NCBI GenBank assembly: GCA_029557895.1
Contig: JAKQHT010000021.1
Coordinates: forward strand, 48,152-112,151
Length of the DNA stretch: 64,000 nucleotides
From: Bacteroidota bacterium
Lineage (GTDB): Bacteria; Bacteroidota; Bacteroidia; Flavobacteriales; Flavobacteriaceae
Reading direction: 5' to 3'
Shown here: positions 18,929 to 28,239 of the stretch, in pieces
How positions within the stretch are numbered: the first letter of the stretch is position 1
Layout of the letters: every line of letters begins with the position of its first letter
Notes under the pieces: generated by a model
What the model saw: only the letters and a program-made list of their open reading frames with translations
The model's database searches: none
Told to the model about the DNA's origin: nothing
Program-made: the position numbers and the translations under genes

Positions 18929-20467
18929 TTACAGATTAAATCCCAAAGTAAGAATAACATTTGTGTTTTTGGTATCCAACCCTGCAGCATCAGTTAGCCC
19001 AACACTATAAAGTTGTTGGTTGATTTCCCTTTTGGATTGATCAAAAGACAGGTCGAGTCGCATATTTCCGAAATTATAGCCCAGACCAAGGGAATATCCG
19101 GTCAAATTTCCGTAAAATTCTTCGTTTTCATATGGGCTTTCCTCAAAGCGGTAACCACCTCTTAAGCTGAACGCTTTTAATCTATATTCACCTCCAAAAC
19201 GATAGGTAGAAGCAATTTTGAACAATTCATCCATATCTCTATTTAAGGATGAAAAATACGTGTCCGAAGTAGGCTTGAATTTTAAGTTACTATAATCTTT
19301 CCTTGAATAATCAAAGCTTATCAGGCCTTTATCGCCAAAAACATACGCCAAGCTTCCGGTCAGTTTTCCGGGTGTCTGGAGTTTGTACTCTGGAAAAACG
19401 TTGACGATGTTCGGATTGATAACCGTTGTTAGTACTGATTCGCCTTCATTTCTTCTTGTGGAAATGTACTGTGTGGTTTCTTCAGCAATTTTATACCAAG
19501 TAGGTGAATTATAGGCAAGTCCAACCCTAAGTTCGTTGGTCAGTTTGGCAATGGCGCCGAGTTGGAATGAAAATCCTGTACCGGTAGTCACGAGGTTGTT
19601 GCCAAATTGTATGTTCGTGATTAAAGATCCGGCATTAGAATTTGTTTCGTTTAAATAGGTCGAACGCTCATAATTGATAAAATGCGAATTTAGGTTGAGG
19701 CCTATATAAAAGTTATCCTTGAACTGGCTGGCAAAGTTGAAGTTGATTTTTCCATTATATCCCGTTGAAGCATAGTTGTACTGATGATTGAAATTGCCAG
19801 ATGCCACATTGGCCGTATAAGCGGTGTTTCCATCTGTGTCTTCTGCGGGTTCTAAAATATAGGATTCGTATCCCAAAAAAGCTTGTTGGTTTGCAAAACC
19901 ATAGGTAGAGCCGATTTCTGAATACGCTTGTGAATAGCTTTCTCCCGGAAAAGCAGATATTTCATCCAACCGCAAGCCATTGGCATAAGCAGTAAAATAA
20001 CTAGCAATAGAATTAGTAAGTCCACCATTTGCATTTGTGTTGGTGCCGGAGGCAAGCCAATTGTCTTCATAATTTGAAGTCTTGTCATAAGCAATTGCAA
20101 GTGTAAACCTTTTCCAATTGGACTCTCTATTTGTATTGTCAAACACAAAAACGGCTCCTGTTTGGTTCAGGTCGATTTTGGATTCAGAAGAGGAATTATG
20201 CCCATTAAAATAACTTACATCGTTATTTGTATTGAGGCTTGAGAGCGACATTGAAGCATGGCTGATGTTGAATACCGCAGAACCTGCCGGATTGATGCTC
20301 ACTGCTGACATGTCGCCGCCAAGGGCACCAAATGCACCGCTCATACTTCTGAATCTCGCCGTCCCTTGGATTTCTTCGGAAGCATAAATCAAAGCATCGG
20401 AAATATCTTGTGCCATAACTGAAGACATAGGCAGGGCAGCTATGAATAGTAAGGTTAACTTTTTCAT
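18929..20467 (-). CDS. OmpP1/FadL/TodX-family outer-membrane transport protein
   Basis: A 512-residue protein with a signal peptide (MKKLTLLFIAALPMSSVMAQ). The mature N-terminus contains GTARFRSMSGAFGALGGDMSAVSINPAGSA, the hatch/plug signature of FadL-like channels for hydrophobic compounds. The remainder alternates in beta-barrel fashion and ends in VILTLGFNL, with a C-terminal hydrophobic residue. Members import long-chain fatty acids or aromatic hydrocarbons; the substrate here is unknown. It follows the lipoprotein gene by 37 bases on the minus strand and is probably co-transcribed with it. Confidence 0.9.
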   Translation of the reverse strand: MKKLTLLFIAALPMSSVMAQDISDALIYASEEIQGTARFRSMSGAFGALGGDMSAVSINPAGSAVFNISHASMSLSSLNTNNDVSYFNGHNSSSESKIDLNQTGAVFVFDNTNRESNWKRFTLAIAYDKTSNYEDNWLASGTNTNANGGLTNSIASYFTAYANGLRLDEISAFPGESYSQAYSEIGSTYGFANQQAFLGYESYILEPAEDTDGNTAYTANVASGNFNHQYNYASTGYNGKINFNFASQFKDNFYIGLNLNSHFINYERSTYLNETNSNAGSLITNIQFGNNLVTTGTGFSFQLGAIAKLTNELRVGLAYNSPTWYKIAEETTQYISTRRNEGESVLTTVINPNIVNVFPEYKLQTPGKLTGSLAYVFGDKGLISFDYSRKDYSNLKFKPTSDTYFSSLNRDMDELFKIASTYRFGGEYRLKAFSLRGGYRFEESPYENEEFYGNLTGYSLGLGYNFGNMRLDLSFDQSKREINQQLYSVGLTDAAGLDTKNTNVILTLGFNL

Positions 20468-20504
20468 ATGGTTTTGAGAATTTAATTATATTAAAAAAAT
20501 AGCA

Positions 20505-21461
20505 TCAACCTCCGCGTCGAGATGAGCTGCCACCAGAACTACGGCCAGAACTACTTGAAGAAGATGACCTCGATGGACTTGAACTTCTCACGGACGGTTC
20601 ACTGGTAGAGCGGCTTGGCGAGTTGATACGAGTATTTGACCTTGGGTTGGATTGTGTGCCAATGCTGCTCTGGTTGCCACGACTTGTATTGGATCTTACT
20701 GTATTGTCATTTGGGGTACGGGTTGTGTTGTACCTTCTAATGTCGCTTCTGTTAGGGTTATAACTCGTACCTGATCGCCTAACGGAATTGTTCCTGGATA
20801 TTCCGTCTTGTATTCTGCCGGAACTATACCTCGAATTATTGATGTAAGAACCGCGCCTTCCAGAATTATAAGCAATGTTACGGGGGTTTCTATAGCCATT
20901 ATAATAGCCATAATAATATGGATTGTAGTAGCCGCCGTAGTAACCATAGTACGATGGATACCAATAGGGACTGTAATAATGACTGTACCACCCCCAATGC
21001 CAATTCCAGTTCCAGCCATAATGGTATCGCCACGGATTGTACCAATAACTGTTCCATCCCCAACCGTTCCATCCCCAGTTGGAGTAAATGTTTACGGTGA
21101 CATTGTCATTGTTCTGTCCCCAACCGGCATAGCCTTGATAAGCTTCACCTCCATCATCATAATTGCCTTCATAATCATCTACATCGGTAAAGATGATGTT
21201 TTCATTTTGGTCACTGTTCACAATATGGTCGTATTTTTCGGATTTCTCTGAAAAATACCTTTTATAATATGAATTGTCTTGGGTAGATGGGGTATTATCC
21301 TTTTCAGTATAGACAACATCGTCATTCCCTCCGCTGGATCCGTAAATACCATCGCTATCGTAGCCTACATATTGGTAGGAACCGCACGAAACCAATGTCA
21401 AAAGCGTTCCAACGGTGAGATACAATGGCAATTTTGATCGTAAGTAAGTTGTAAATTGCAT
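20505..21461 (-). CDS. Aromatic- and Ser/Arg-rich lipoprotein of unknown function
   Basis: A 318-residue protein with a lipobox LTLVSC (Cys26), so it is a lipoprotein. It has an acidic N-terminal third, a central block of about 60 residues made almost entirely of W, Y, G, N, P and H (WGWNGWGWNSYWYNPW-like, about 130-195), and a C-terminal third rich in Ser, Arg, Asn and Thr ending in a Ser/Gly/Arg run. No catalytic motif is visible. The composition suggests a low-complexity surface or adhesive protein, which is inference. It lies immediately upstream of the FadL-type gene on the same strand; I recall this pair next to proS in other Flavobacteriia. Confidence 0.75.
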   Translation of the reverse strand: MQFTTYLRSKLPLYLTVGTLLTLVSCGSYQYVGYDSDGIYGSSGGNDDVVYTEKDNTPSTQDNSYYKRYFSEKSEKYDHIVNSDQNENIIFTDVDDYEGNYDDGGEAYQGYAGWGQNNDNVTVNIYSNWGWNGWGWNSYWYNPWRYHYGWNWNWHWGWYSHYYSPYWYPSYYGYYGGYYNPYYYGYYNGYRNPRNIAYNSGRRGSYINNSRYSSGRIQDGISRNNSVRRSGTSYNPNRSDIRRYNTTRTPNDNTVRSNTSRGNQSSIGTQSNPRSNTRINSPSRSTSEPSVRSSSPSRSSSSSSSGRSSGGSSSRRGG

Positions 21462-21727
21462 ATCTCTTTAAATTAATTGTTGAACATTACAAAAATAGTT
21501 AGTTTTGCCGGACTATTTTTTTATTTAACATAGGTGCAATATTTATGCCAAAAGACCGAAGATCTATTTAAAATTTATTTTAGGAAGTTCTTCTTTGATT
21601 ATTTTGGCAGCAACTTCGTTAAATTTTAAAACAAAACAGTACAGCTGTCTTTTTTAAAATTAGCCTTGTTTCGCTCAAAGTTAACCTATATAATTTTTAG
21701 CAAAACAAATTAAAACATATTCCGACA

Positions 21728-23206
21728 ATGGGTAAAAATCTAACATCGAGAAAAGAAGACTACTCCAAATGGTACAACGAGCTGGTGGTCAAGGCCGATA
21801 TGGCCGAAAATTCTGCGGTAAGGGGGTGCATGGTCATAAAACCATATGGTTATGCCATTTGGGAAAAAATGCAAGCGGAATTGGATAGAATGTTCAAAGA
21901 AACGGGACACCAGAATGCCTATTTTCCGCTTTTTGTACCAAAATCACTCTTTGAGGCCGAGGAGAAAAATGCAGAAGGTTTTGCAAAAGAATGCGCCATC
22001 GTTACCCATTATCGTTTGCAGAACGATCCTGATAAGCCCGGTAAATTGCGAGTGGATCCCAACGCAAAATTGGAAGAAGAGCTTGTGGTAAGACCCACCA
22101 GTGAGGCTATCATTTGGAGTACTTATAAAGGATGGATACAGAGTTACCGCGATCTGCCTATTCTGATCAACCAATGGGCCAACGTGGTTCGATGGGAAAT
22201 GCGGACACGTTTGTTTTTGAGAACGGCAGAATTTCTTTGGCAAGAAGGCCATACCGCCCATGCAACCAAAGAAGAAGCACTTTTTGAAGCCAATCAGATG
22301 AACAATGTCTATGCCGATTTTGTAGAAAATTTCATGGCCATTCCGGTTATTAAAGGTGTAAAATCCGAAAGCGAACGTTTTGCAGGTGCCGAAGAAACAT
22401 ACTGCATTGAAGCACTTATGCAGGATGGTAAGGCATTGCAGGCAGGGACATCGCATTTTCTGGGGCAGAACTTTGCCAAGGCGTTTGATGTGAAATTTGC
22501 AAATAAAGAAGGTGGTTTGGAGTATGTTTGGGCAACTTCGTGGGGCGTATCAACAAGGCTTATCGGTGCTTTGATCATGACGCATAGTGACGATAACGGA
22601 TTGGTTTTGCCTCCAAACCTTGCGCCCATTCAGGTAGTGATTGTACCTATATATAAGTCGGATGAAGAATTTGATGCGATTTCGCAACGTGCCAATGATT
22701 TGATGAAGACCTTCAGGGACAAGGGCATTTCCTGTAAATATGACGATAGGGATACGCTTCGTCCCGGAGCTAAATTTGCGCAGTACGAGCTACAGGGCGT
22801 TCCGGTAAGGATTGCCATTGGCCCTAAAGACATGGAAAACAATACCGTAGAGCTCGCCAGAAGGGATACCTTTCAGAAAGAAACGGTTTCGGTCGGTGCA
22901 TTGGCCGAAAAAGTACCACAACTTTTGGCCGAGATACAGACTTCGCTCTATGCAAGAGCTCTTGACTTCAGAAATACACACATTACCAAAGTAGAAACGT
23001 TTGAGGAGTTCCAAAATGTTTTGGAAAACAAAACCGGGTTTATATCCGCGCATTGGGACGGTACGCCCGAAACCGAGCAAAAAATCAAGGAACTGACAAA
23101 GGCTACCATCCGATGCATTCCGTTAGATGCAGAAAACGAAGCTGGGAAATGCGTGCTTACAGGTAAGCCGTCGGGGAGGAGAGTACTGTTTGCCAAGGCG
23201 TATTAA
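21728..23206 (+). CDS. proS: Prolyl-tRNA synthetase (archaeal/eukaryotic-like short form)
   Basis: Class II synthetase that charges tRNA-Pro. At 492 residues it is the short ProS form lacking the INS editing domain. Motif 2 region [24 protein letters not shown] (about 157-180), motif 3 region [18 protein letters not shown] (about 273-290), an anticodon-binding domain (about 300-400), and the C-terminal extension ending in KAY, typical of this subfamily. The ATG at 21728 begins [16 protein letters not shown], the usual family start. It is divergent from the lipoprotein gene across a 266-base spacer. Confidence 0.96.
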   Translation: MGKNLTSRKEDYSKWYNELVVKADMAENSAVRGCMVIKPYGYAIWEKMQAELDRMFKETGHQNAYFPLFVPKSLFEAEEKNAEGFAKECAIVTHYRLQNDPDKPGKLRVDPNAKLEEELVVRPTSEAIIWSTYKGWIQSYRDLPILINQWANVVRWEMRTRLFLRTAEFLWQEGHTAHATKEEALFEANQMNNVYADFVENFMAIPVIKGVKSESERFAGAEETYCIEALMQDGKALQAGTSHFLGQNFAKAFDVKFANKEGGLEYVWATSWGVSTRLIGALIMTHSDDNGLVLPPNLAPIQVVIVPIYKSDEEFDAISQRANDLMKTFRDKGISCKYDDRDTLRPGAKFAQYELQGVPVRIAIGPKDMENNTVELARRDTFQKETVSVGALAEKVPQLLAEIQTSLYARALDFRNTHITKVETFEEFQNVLENKTGFISAHWDGTPETEQKIKELTKATIRCIPLDAENEAGKCVLTGKPSGRRVLFAKAY

Positions 23207-23595
23207 TTTGAAATATTCCTGAAAATTGGAAATTTGTTACTACAATTTGTGATTGGGTCCAATAGGATAAATTTGCCAAATTATTTGGATTTGATATAGA
23301 AGGCTATGCGCCGCCGCAGAAACAATGAACGACAACTCTGGTTTGAGTTTTAGGAGATGATGGATATTACCCAACCAAAGTGCTGACTTGTATCTTTGTG
23401 CACGAGCGGTAGATGTTGCTTATGGGAGCGACTATCTAAATGATTTGTAAGCTCCCACTGCGATAATTTTTAAGTAGATTGCAGAATTACCGTTTTTAAA
23501 AATTGCCTTATTTCGCTTAAAAATGGCCTATAATCATTTTAATCATACAATTTTAAACAGGCGCTAAAAATCCACAAAAAAAAAGAAGATTGCTC
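23207..23595. other. Intergenic spacer between proS and the tRNA-Glu promoter
   Basis: About 390 bases with no convincing ORF. A 7-bp inverted repeat TGGGAGC / GCTCCCA (23423-23429 and 23451-23457) is the only structure seen, and it lacks a T tail. Confidence 0.4.
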
Positions 23596-23625
23596 TTGCA
23601 ACATTTAAAAATAGTTGTATTTTTG
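23596..23625 (+). promoter_or_regulatory. tRNA-Glu / rpsT promoter
   Basis: TTG at 23596-23598 and TATTTTTG at 23618-23625 (19-base spacer) match the -33/-7 consensus. The predicted start is about 65 bases before the tRNA. Confidence 0.6.
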
Positions 23626-23696
23626 CATCCGCATTGGAGCAATGCATGTTCATTTTGGCAATTTTGCATATTTTCAAATATTGTCAAGGTTTTAAT

Positions 23697-23768
23697 GGCC
23701 CGTTCGTCTATCGGTTAGGACGCCAGGTTTTCATCCTGGTAAGAGGGGTTCGATTCCCCTACGGGCTA
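23697..23768 (+). tRNA. tRNA-Glu (anticodon TTC)
   Basis: A 72-base cloverleaf. The acceptor GGCCCGT pairs with ACGGGCT, with discriminator A73. The anticodon stem CCAGG/CCTGG encloses a TTTTCAT loop with anticodon TTC, and the T arm is GGGGTTCGATTCCCC. No CCA is encoded in the immediate 3' sequence. rpsT follows 31 bases downstream and may share the transcript. Confidence 0.97.
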
Positions 23769-23799
23769 CGTTTTTATTAAATTTTACAAAGCAATACTA

Positions 23800-24051
23800 A
23801 TGGCAAATCATAAGTCATCATTAAAAAGAATCAGAAGCAACGAGGTCAAGCGCCTTGCTAATAGGTACCAACACAAAACTACACGTAACGCTATCAAGAA
23901 GTTGCGTGGAACTACAGATGCAAAAGAAGCAAAAGAATTGCTATCTGGTGTGGTGTCCATGATCGACAGATTGGCAAAGAAAAACATTATCCATGCCAAC
24001 AAGGCTGCCAACTTGAAGTCTGGCCTTGCTAAACATGTTGCTGCGCTTTAA
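23800..24051 (+). CDS. rpsT: 30S ribosomal protein S20
   Basis: An 83-residue, strongly basic, helical protein that binds 16S rRNA early in small-subunit assembly. It begins [27 protein letters not shown], the family pattern, followed by TRNAIKKLR and a C-terminal helix [20 protein letters not shown]. It is probably co-transcribed with the upstream tRNA-Glu and is followed by a strong terminator. Confidence 0.97.
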   Translation: MANHKSSLKRIRSNEVKRLANRYQHKTTRNAIKKLRGTTDAKEAKELLSGVVSMIDRLAKKNIIHANKAANLKSGLAKHVAAL

Positions 24052-24072
24052 ATCTATATTGAAAAAGATAAG

Positions 24073-24100
24073 AAAAGCCTCCTTACAGGGAGGCTTTTTT
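24073..24100 (+). terminator. Rho-independent terminator after rpsT
   Basis: AAGCCTCC / GGAGGCTT stem, 5-6 base loop, and a six-T tail. Confidence 0.92.
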
Positions 24101-24115
24101 GTTGTCCAATATTTA

Positions 24116-24150
24116 AAAACCCAGAAGCGGACTTGCCGTTTCTGGGTTTT
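24116..24150 (-). terminator. Rho-independent terminator after rho (minus strand)
   Basis: AAAACCCAGAA.CGG pairs with CCGTTTCTGGGTTTT around a short loop. It lies just beyond the rho stop (24174) and serves the minus-strand gene. Confidence 0.85.
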
Positions 24151-24173
24151 GATTCTTTGGGTGAAAACGGTTT

Positions 24174-25805
24174 TTAACCGTTCATGGATATCAGGAATTC
24201 TTCGTTGTTTCTAGACTTTTTGATCTTGTCATTGATAAATTCCATAGCTTCTACGGGATTCATATCGGCAAGGTACTTGCGCATCACCCACATTCTTTGA
24301 ATGGTATTGTCGTCGTGCAACAAATCGTCGCGACGAGTACTTGAAGATGTAAGGTCGATAGCAGGGAATATCCGTCTGTTGGAAATCTTTCTGTCCAATT
24401 GCAACTCCATGTTCCCGGTACCTTTAAATTCTTCAAAGATAACTTCGTCCATTTTTGAGCCTGTTTCTGTCAATGCCGTAGCGATGATGGTCAGTGAGCC
24501 GCCGTTTTCGATATTGCGTGCGGCACCAAAGAAACGTTTGGGTTTGTGGAGCGCATTGGCATCCACACCACCGCTCAATATTTTTCCGGAAGCTGGTTGT
24601 ACCGTATTATAGGCACGTGCCAATCGGGTGATGGAATCCAAGAGGATGACCACATCATGGCCGCACTCTACCAGGCGTTTTGCTTTTTCTAGAACGATGT
24701 TTGCGATTTTTACGTGTTCGTGGGCTTCTTTGTCAAAGGTCGAGGCGATGACTTCACCCTTTACATTCCTTTGCATATCCGTTACCTCTTCGGGACGCTC
24801 GTCTATGAGCAAGATCATCTGGTAAACTTCCGGGTGGTTGGCAGCAATGGCGTTTGCCACGTCTTTTAGGAGCATGGTCTTTCCGGTTTTGGGCTGCGAC
24901 ACGATCATGCCCCTTTGTCCTTTGCCTATCGGGGAAAAAAGATCCATGATGCGGGTAGAAACGGTGCTTTGTTTTTCTGCAATATTGAATTTTTCCTGTG
25001 GAAACAACGGTGTCAAATGCTCAAAAGATACACGGTCACGTACCACGTCGGGGCTGTGGCCATTGATCTTGCTGACCTTTATCAAAGGGAAATATTTTTC
25101 GCCCTCTTTTGGTGGGCGTACATGGCCGAGCACCGTATCGCCGGTCTTAAGGCCAAACAGCCTGATTTGTGATTGGGACACGTAGATGTCATCGGGCGAA
25201 GAGAGATAGTTATAGTCCGAGGAGCGCAAGAAACCATAACCGTCCACCATAATGTCCAGGACACCCTCACTTTCTATAATGGCATCGAACTCAAAATCGG
25301 GCTCTCGGTAACGGTTCCGGTTATCTTTGTTACCGTTATTGTCCCTATTGCCGTCAATTTCCTTTGACCGTTGGTTGTGCTTGTCTTTCTGTTTGAACTG
25401 TTGTTGCTGTTGTTGCTGTTGTTGCTGTTGGGGTTGCTGTTGCTCGCTCGGTTGTTGCGTTTCGCTCGATTTTTTTTCGTCCCGACTTTCGTTTTGGGGT
25501 TCAGAAAATTCCATTTTCTGTTGCTCCTTGGACTGTTGCTGTGGCCTGTGGATGCGCTCTCTTTTTTGTTTTTTTGGATGGTTAGGCTTGCCCATATCCT
25601 GTTTTTTGGGGTTGTCATTGACCTTTTCCTCAACTTTCGGGGCGCTTTCGGATTTTACTGATTCGGGGTTGGTGGCTTGTAAATCAAGGATTTTGTAAAC
25701 CAGTTCGAGTTTTTTTAGTGTGCGGTATTTGGGCACGTTTAGTTTTTGGGCTATATCCTGAAGTTCGGAAAGCTTTTTTTCTCTTAATTGCGAAATTTCA
25801 AACAT
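24174..25805 (-). CDS. rho: Transcription termination factor Rho with a long Q-rich disordered insertion
   Basis: Hexameric RNA helicase that ends transcription of untranslated RNA. The 543 residues comprise the Rho N-terminal domain (1-45, ending [10 protein letters not shown]), a polar disordered insertion (about 48-168) rich in K, E, Q, N and R and including an 11-Gln run at 126-136, the cold-shock-like RNA-binding domain (about 172-250), and the RecA-like motor with Walker A in [11 protein letters not shown] and Walker B in [16 protein letters not shown]. The insertion makes it longer than E. coli Rho (419 residues). Bacteroidota Rho proteins commonly carry such insertions. It is monocistronic with its own terminator. 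Confidence 0.97.
   Translation of the reverse strand: MFEISQLREKKLSELQDIAQKLNVPKYRTLKKLELVYKILDLQATNPESVKSESAPKVEEKVNDNPKKQDMGKPNHPKKQKRERIHRPQQQSKEQQKMEFSEPQNESRDEKKSSETQQPSEQQQPQQQQQQQQQQQFKQKDKHNQRSKEIDGNRDNNGNKDNRNRYREPDFEFDAIIESEGVLDIMVDGYGFLRSSDYNYLSSPDDIYVSQSQIRLFGLKTGDTVLGHVRPPKEGEKYFPLIKVSKINGHSPDVVRDRVSFEHLTPLFPQEKFNIAEKQSTVSTRIMDLFSPIGKGQRGMIVSQPKTGKTMLLKDVANAIAANHPEVYQMILLIDERPEEVTDMQRNVKGEVIASTFDKEAHEHVKIANIVLEKAKRLVECGHDVVILLDSITRLARAYNTVQPASGKILSGGVDANALHKPKRFFGAARNIENGGSLTIIATALTETGSKMDEVIFEEFKGTGNMELQLDRKISNRRIFPAIDLTSSSTRRDDLLHDDNTIQRMWVMRKYLADMNPVEAMEFINDKIKKSRNNEEFLISMNG
25398..25430 (-). repeat. CAA/CAG triplet run encoding 11 Gln in Rho
   Basis: The plus strand reads a CTGTTGTTG-type triplet microsatellite here. 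It is embedded in a wider Gln-rich stretch (residues about 117-140 of Rho) and is likely prone to length change by slippage. Confidence 0.85.
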
Positions 25806-25986
25806 GTATGTTTTTAAAAAAAATTATATCAAACTGAAAATTGGTCTATTCTGAATATTTCAATAACCTGAAAGATGCGGGAAAAACCAAGAAAAATTGA
25901 TTGAAGATTTAGGCTTCATTGGGCTGTTGTAGCTTGCTTTGCCTGTGCAATAATACGATTTTATTTTAATAATTAAAAGAAACCGT

Positions 25987-25994
25987 TAATTTTG
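25987..25994 (+). promoter_or_regulatory. -7 box upstream of the DUF4293 gene (TAATTTTG)
   Basis: TAnnTTTG match 16 bases before the ATG at 26011. No good -33 element was found. Confidence 0.4.
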
Positions 25995-26010
25995 CATAAA
26001 ATTTTGTGCA

Positions 26011-26421
26011 ATGTTACAACGTATACAAACGGTATATATGTTGATGGCTGCCATAAGTGCCGGAGTGTTGATTTTTGTTTTCCACCTATGGACGAACAAT
26101 GCTGATGAACTTGTGTATGCCAAAGACAATGTTTATTACTTGGCTTTGTTCCTGGTTTCTGCCGCATTGTCATTGCTATCGATTTTTAGGTACAGAAATA
26201 GGAAGCTGCAGTTTGTATTGAACCGGCTCAACATCATATTGAACTTTATTTTGTTAGGATTATTTGTCTATCAATCCCTAAATTTATCTGGAGAAGCTGA
26301 CGTTTCTGAGAAAGGTATTGGGACCATTCTTCCTGCTTTTTCTATCGTGTTGTTGGTTTTGGCCAACAAGGCCATAAAGAAGGACGAAGATCTCGTGAAA
26401 TCTGTGGATCGGTTGCGATAA
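26011..26421 (+). CDS. DUF4293 family membrane protein
   Basis: A 136-residue protein with four predicted membrane segments (about 8-26, 43-60, 70-88 and 104-120). It starts with MLQRIQTVYMLMAAI, the recognisable opening of the Bacteroidota-specific DUF4293 family, and has a charged C-terminal tail KAIKKDEDLVKSVDRLR. Function is unknown. I recall the family next to rho in many flavobacterial genomes, here divergent from it across a spacer of about 205 bases. A terminator follows. Confidence 0.85.
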   Translation: MLQRIQTVYMLMAAISAGVLIFVFHLWTNNADELVYAKDNVYYLALFLVSAALSLLSIFRYRNRKLQFVLNRLNIILNFILLGLFVYQSLNLSGEADVSEKGIGTILPAFSIVLLVLANKAIKKDEDLVKSVDRLR

Positions 26422-26452
26422 ATCCCGACGACTTAATTTTTTATTAGTGCGT

Positions 26453-26482
26453 AAAAACCCAAGGCTTCCCTTGGGTTTTTTA
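26453..26482 (+). terminator. Rho-independent terminator after the DUF4293 gene
   Basis: AAAAACCCAAGG / CCTTGGGTTTTTT stem with a 4-base CTTC loop and a T tail. Confidence 0.92.
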
Positions 26483-26652
26483 ATCTTCATTAGATTTCAA
26501 ACTTTTGACTAAACTTTTTTTGAGCATGCACTATATGTCATTTCATTTGTATGTTGTTTTGTGTCTTAAGGTTGCTTTTATTTGATAATTTCCTTTTTCC
26601 AAAGAATATGTAGTTATTTTGATACAGATTCGGTTTTTTTTCGGAAATGGAC

Positions 26653-27147
26653 TTAACGATCTTTAAACTCTATCACCTCCAAGTTATCGATTTTTTTTCC
26701 ATTAATGGTAAACCGTAGCATCGTCCTGACCTGTTGGATCCCATGCTTTCCAACGGCACCTGGGTTCATGTGCAAGAGGTTCAGTTTTTTGTCGGGCATT
26801 ACCTTTAGGATATGCGAATGTCCGCAAATGAATAATTGTGGTGGTTTGTTATGGAGCATTTCCCGGATTCTTGGATTGTATTTTCCCGGGTAACCGCCAA
26901 TGTGGGTTATCAATACATCAACATCTTCACACATAAAACGGTTGTGTTTGGGAAATTCAGAGCGTGTCTTTGTATCGTCGATATTGCCATGAACGGCACG
27001 TAAAGGCTTTAAATTTTTTATTGCGTCCGTTACCGAAAGATCTCCGATATCGCCCGCGTGCCATACTTCATCGGCCTGTGCTGCGTATTTGAGGATATCG
27101 CTGTCCATATAGCTGTGGGTGTCAGAAAGCAAAAGGATTTTTTTCAT
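26653..27147 (-). CDS. YfcE/MJ0936-type metallophosphoesterase
   Basis: A 164-residue calcineurin-like phosphoesterase, the usual size for the YfcE group of small phosphodiesterases. Metal-binding motifs are in order: LLSDTHS (residues 6-12), HAGDIGD (about 30-36), VHGNIDD (about 53-59), ITHIGGYPG (about 81-89) and CGHSHI (about 108-113). The cellular substrate is unknown; family members hydrolyse phosphodiesters with Mn or Ni in vitro. It stands alone, divergent from truA. Confidence 0.92.
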   Translation of the reverse strand: MKKILLLSDTHSYMDSDILKYAAQADEVWHAGDIGDLSVTDAIKNLKPLRAVHGNIDDTKTRSEFPKHNRFMCEDVDVLITHIGGYPGKYNPRIREMLHNKPPQLFICGHSHILKVMPDKKLNLLHMNPGAVGKHGIQQVRTMLRFTINGKKIDNLEVIEFKDR

Positions 27148-27433
27148 GTGATGATGGAGGTCGGTGTGACGTTTTTTGTATTAACCTTAAATTTTCAGTA
27201 CAGTACAAAAGCGTTCTAATTATCGATTAGTTTGGTATTTAGGGTTTTCCACAGTTGCCCAGGCAGCTATCTTTGCCAATGACCACAAATATCACCGATT
27301 ATTAAATGTCTTGCATTCAATGAAATAGGAGAGATTTGCCTTTCCTGAACAAAAAATAACTGTATATCAGTGGCAACAAATAAGTTGCTGCATTTTAGTG
27401 GCTTGCAATTAATGTCATGTACTTTGCCCAAAA
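27148..27433. other. Intergenic spacer upstream of truA
   Basis: AT-rich, divergent spacer between the phosphoesterase and truA. I see nothing in it apart from the truA promoter elements at its right edge. Confidence 0.4.
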
Positions 27434-27468
27434 TTGAAATTTTCAACGCCATTAAAATAGTATCTTTG
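27434..27468 (+). promoter_or_regulatory. truA promoter
   Basis: TTG at 27434-27436 and TATCTTTG at 27461-27468 (24-base spacer, slightly long). The -7 box lies 25 bases before the preferred TTG start. Confidence 0.45.
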
Positions 27469-27493
27469 TTGTTTACAAAAATAAGTGTTTGCA

Positions 27494-28237
27494 TTGAGAT
27501 ACTTCATTGAGTTTTCATATAATGGAAAATCTTACCATGGATGGCAGAGCCAACCCAATGCCGTTTCGGTACAGGAGGTATTGGAATCGGCGTTGTCAAA
27601 AATATTGAGGAGCAAGATCAATGTTATGGGTGCAGGACGGACAGACACCGGGGTACATGCCGCACAAATGTTCGCCCATTTTGATATTGAAACTGCATTT
27701 GATACTGATAATGTGCTGTTTAAACTCAATTGTTTCTTGCCTGCCGATATTGCCATTCACCGTATTTTTCAGGTCAGGGACAAAGCCCATGCGCGATTTG
27801 ATGCTTTGAGCCGGACATATATATACAGGATTGCAACCCGAAAGAATGTGTTTTTGTACGATTTTGCATATCACGTCTATTTTCCTTTGGATATAGATAA
27901 AATGAACGATGCGTGCGGTATTTTATTGGGATATAATGATTTTCAGTGTTTTTCAAAAAGCAATACGGATGTGAAAACATTTCTTTGCACCATTAAGGAG
28001 GCTTTTTGGGAATACGATGATACGGTGCTGGTTTTTACCATCACTGCCGATCGCTTTTTGCGAAATATGGTGCGGGCCATCGTGGGTACGATGATCGAAA
28101 TCGGTATGGGTAAAATCGAGGTTGGTAAACTTCACGATATCATCCAATCAAAAGATAGGGGCCAGGCAGGCTTTTCTGTGCCGGCACAAGGATTGTATTT
28201 GACCAATATTACCTATCCTGATACGATAAAACCGTAA
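27494..28237 (+). CDS. truA: tRNA pseudouridine synthase A
   Basis: Isomerises uridines 38-40 in the anticodon stem of many tRNAs. It has about 247 residues, beginning (M/L)RYFIEFSYNGKSYHGWQ with a TTG start codon. The catalytic Asp51 is in GAGRTDTGVHA; later segments include ARFDALSRTYIYRI and FLRNMVRAIVGTMIEIG, both family hallmarks. A GTG at 27485 in the same frame would add three residues, but RYFIEF right after the start is the usual family N-terminus. The ABC exporter gene begins only 2 bases after the stop, so the two are co-transcribed. Confidence 0.94.
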   Translation: MRYFIEFSYNGKSYHGWQSQPNAVSVQEVLESALSKILRSKINVMGAGRTDTGVHAAQMFAHFDIETAFDTDNVLFKLNCFLPADIAIHRIFQVRDKAHARFDALSRTYIYRIATRKNVFLYDFAYHVYFPLDIDKMNDACGILLGYNDFQCFSKSNTDVKTFLCTIKEAFWEYDDTVLVFTITADRFLRNMVRAIVGTMIEIGMGKIEVGKLHDIIQSKDRGQAGFSVPAQGLYLTNITYPDTIKP

Positions 28238-28239
28238 GA

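Noticed and set aside
20808..21251. Ile/Val/Pro-rich open frame opposite the aromatic lipoprotein
   Set aside because: Composition is the reverse of the Tyr/Gly/Asn-rich code; the minus-strand gene has a signal peptide and lipobox.
25327..25698. Leucine/cysteine-rich open frames antisense to rho
   Set aside because: They are the reverse reading of the Gln-rich triplet region of Rho, with no start context or conserved pattern.
27267..27494. 75-codon minus-strand open frame in the truA upstream spacer
   Set aside because: No signal, domain or promoter; it overlaps the truA promoter and start.
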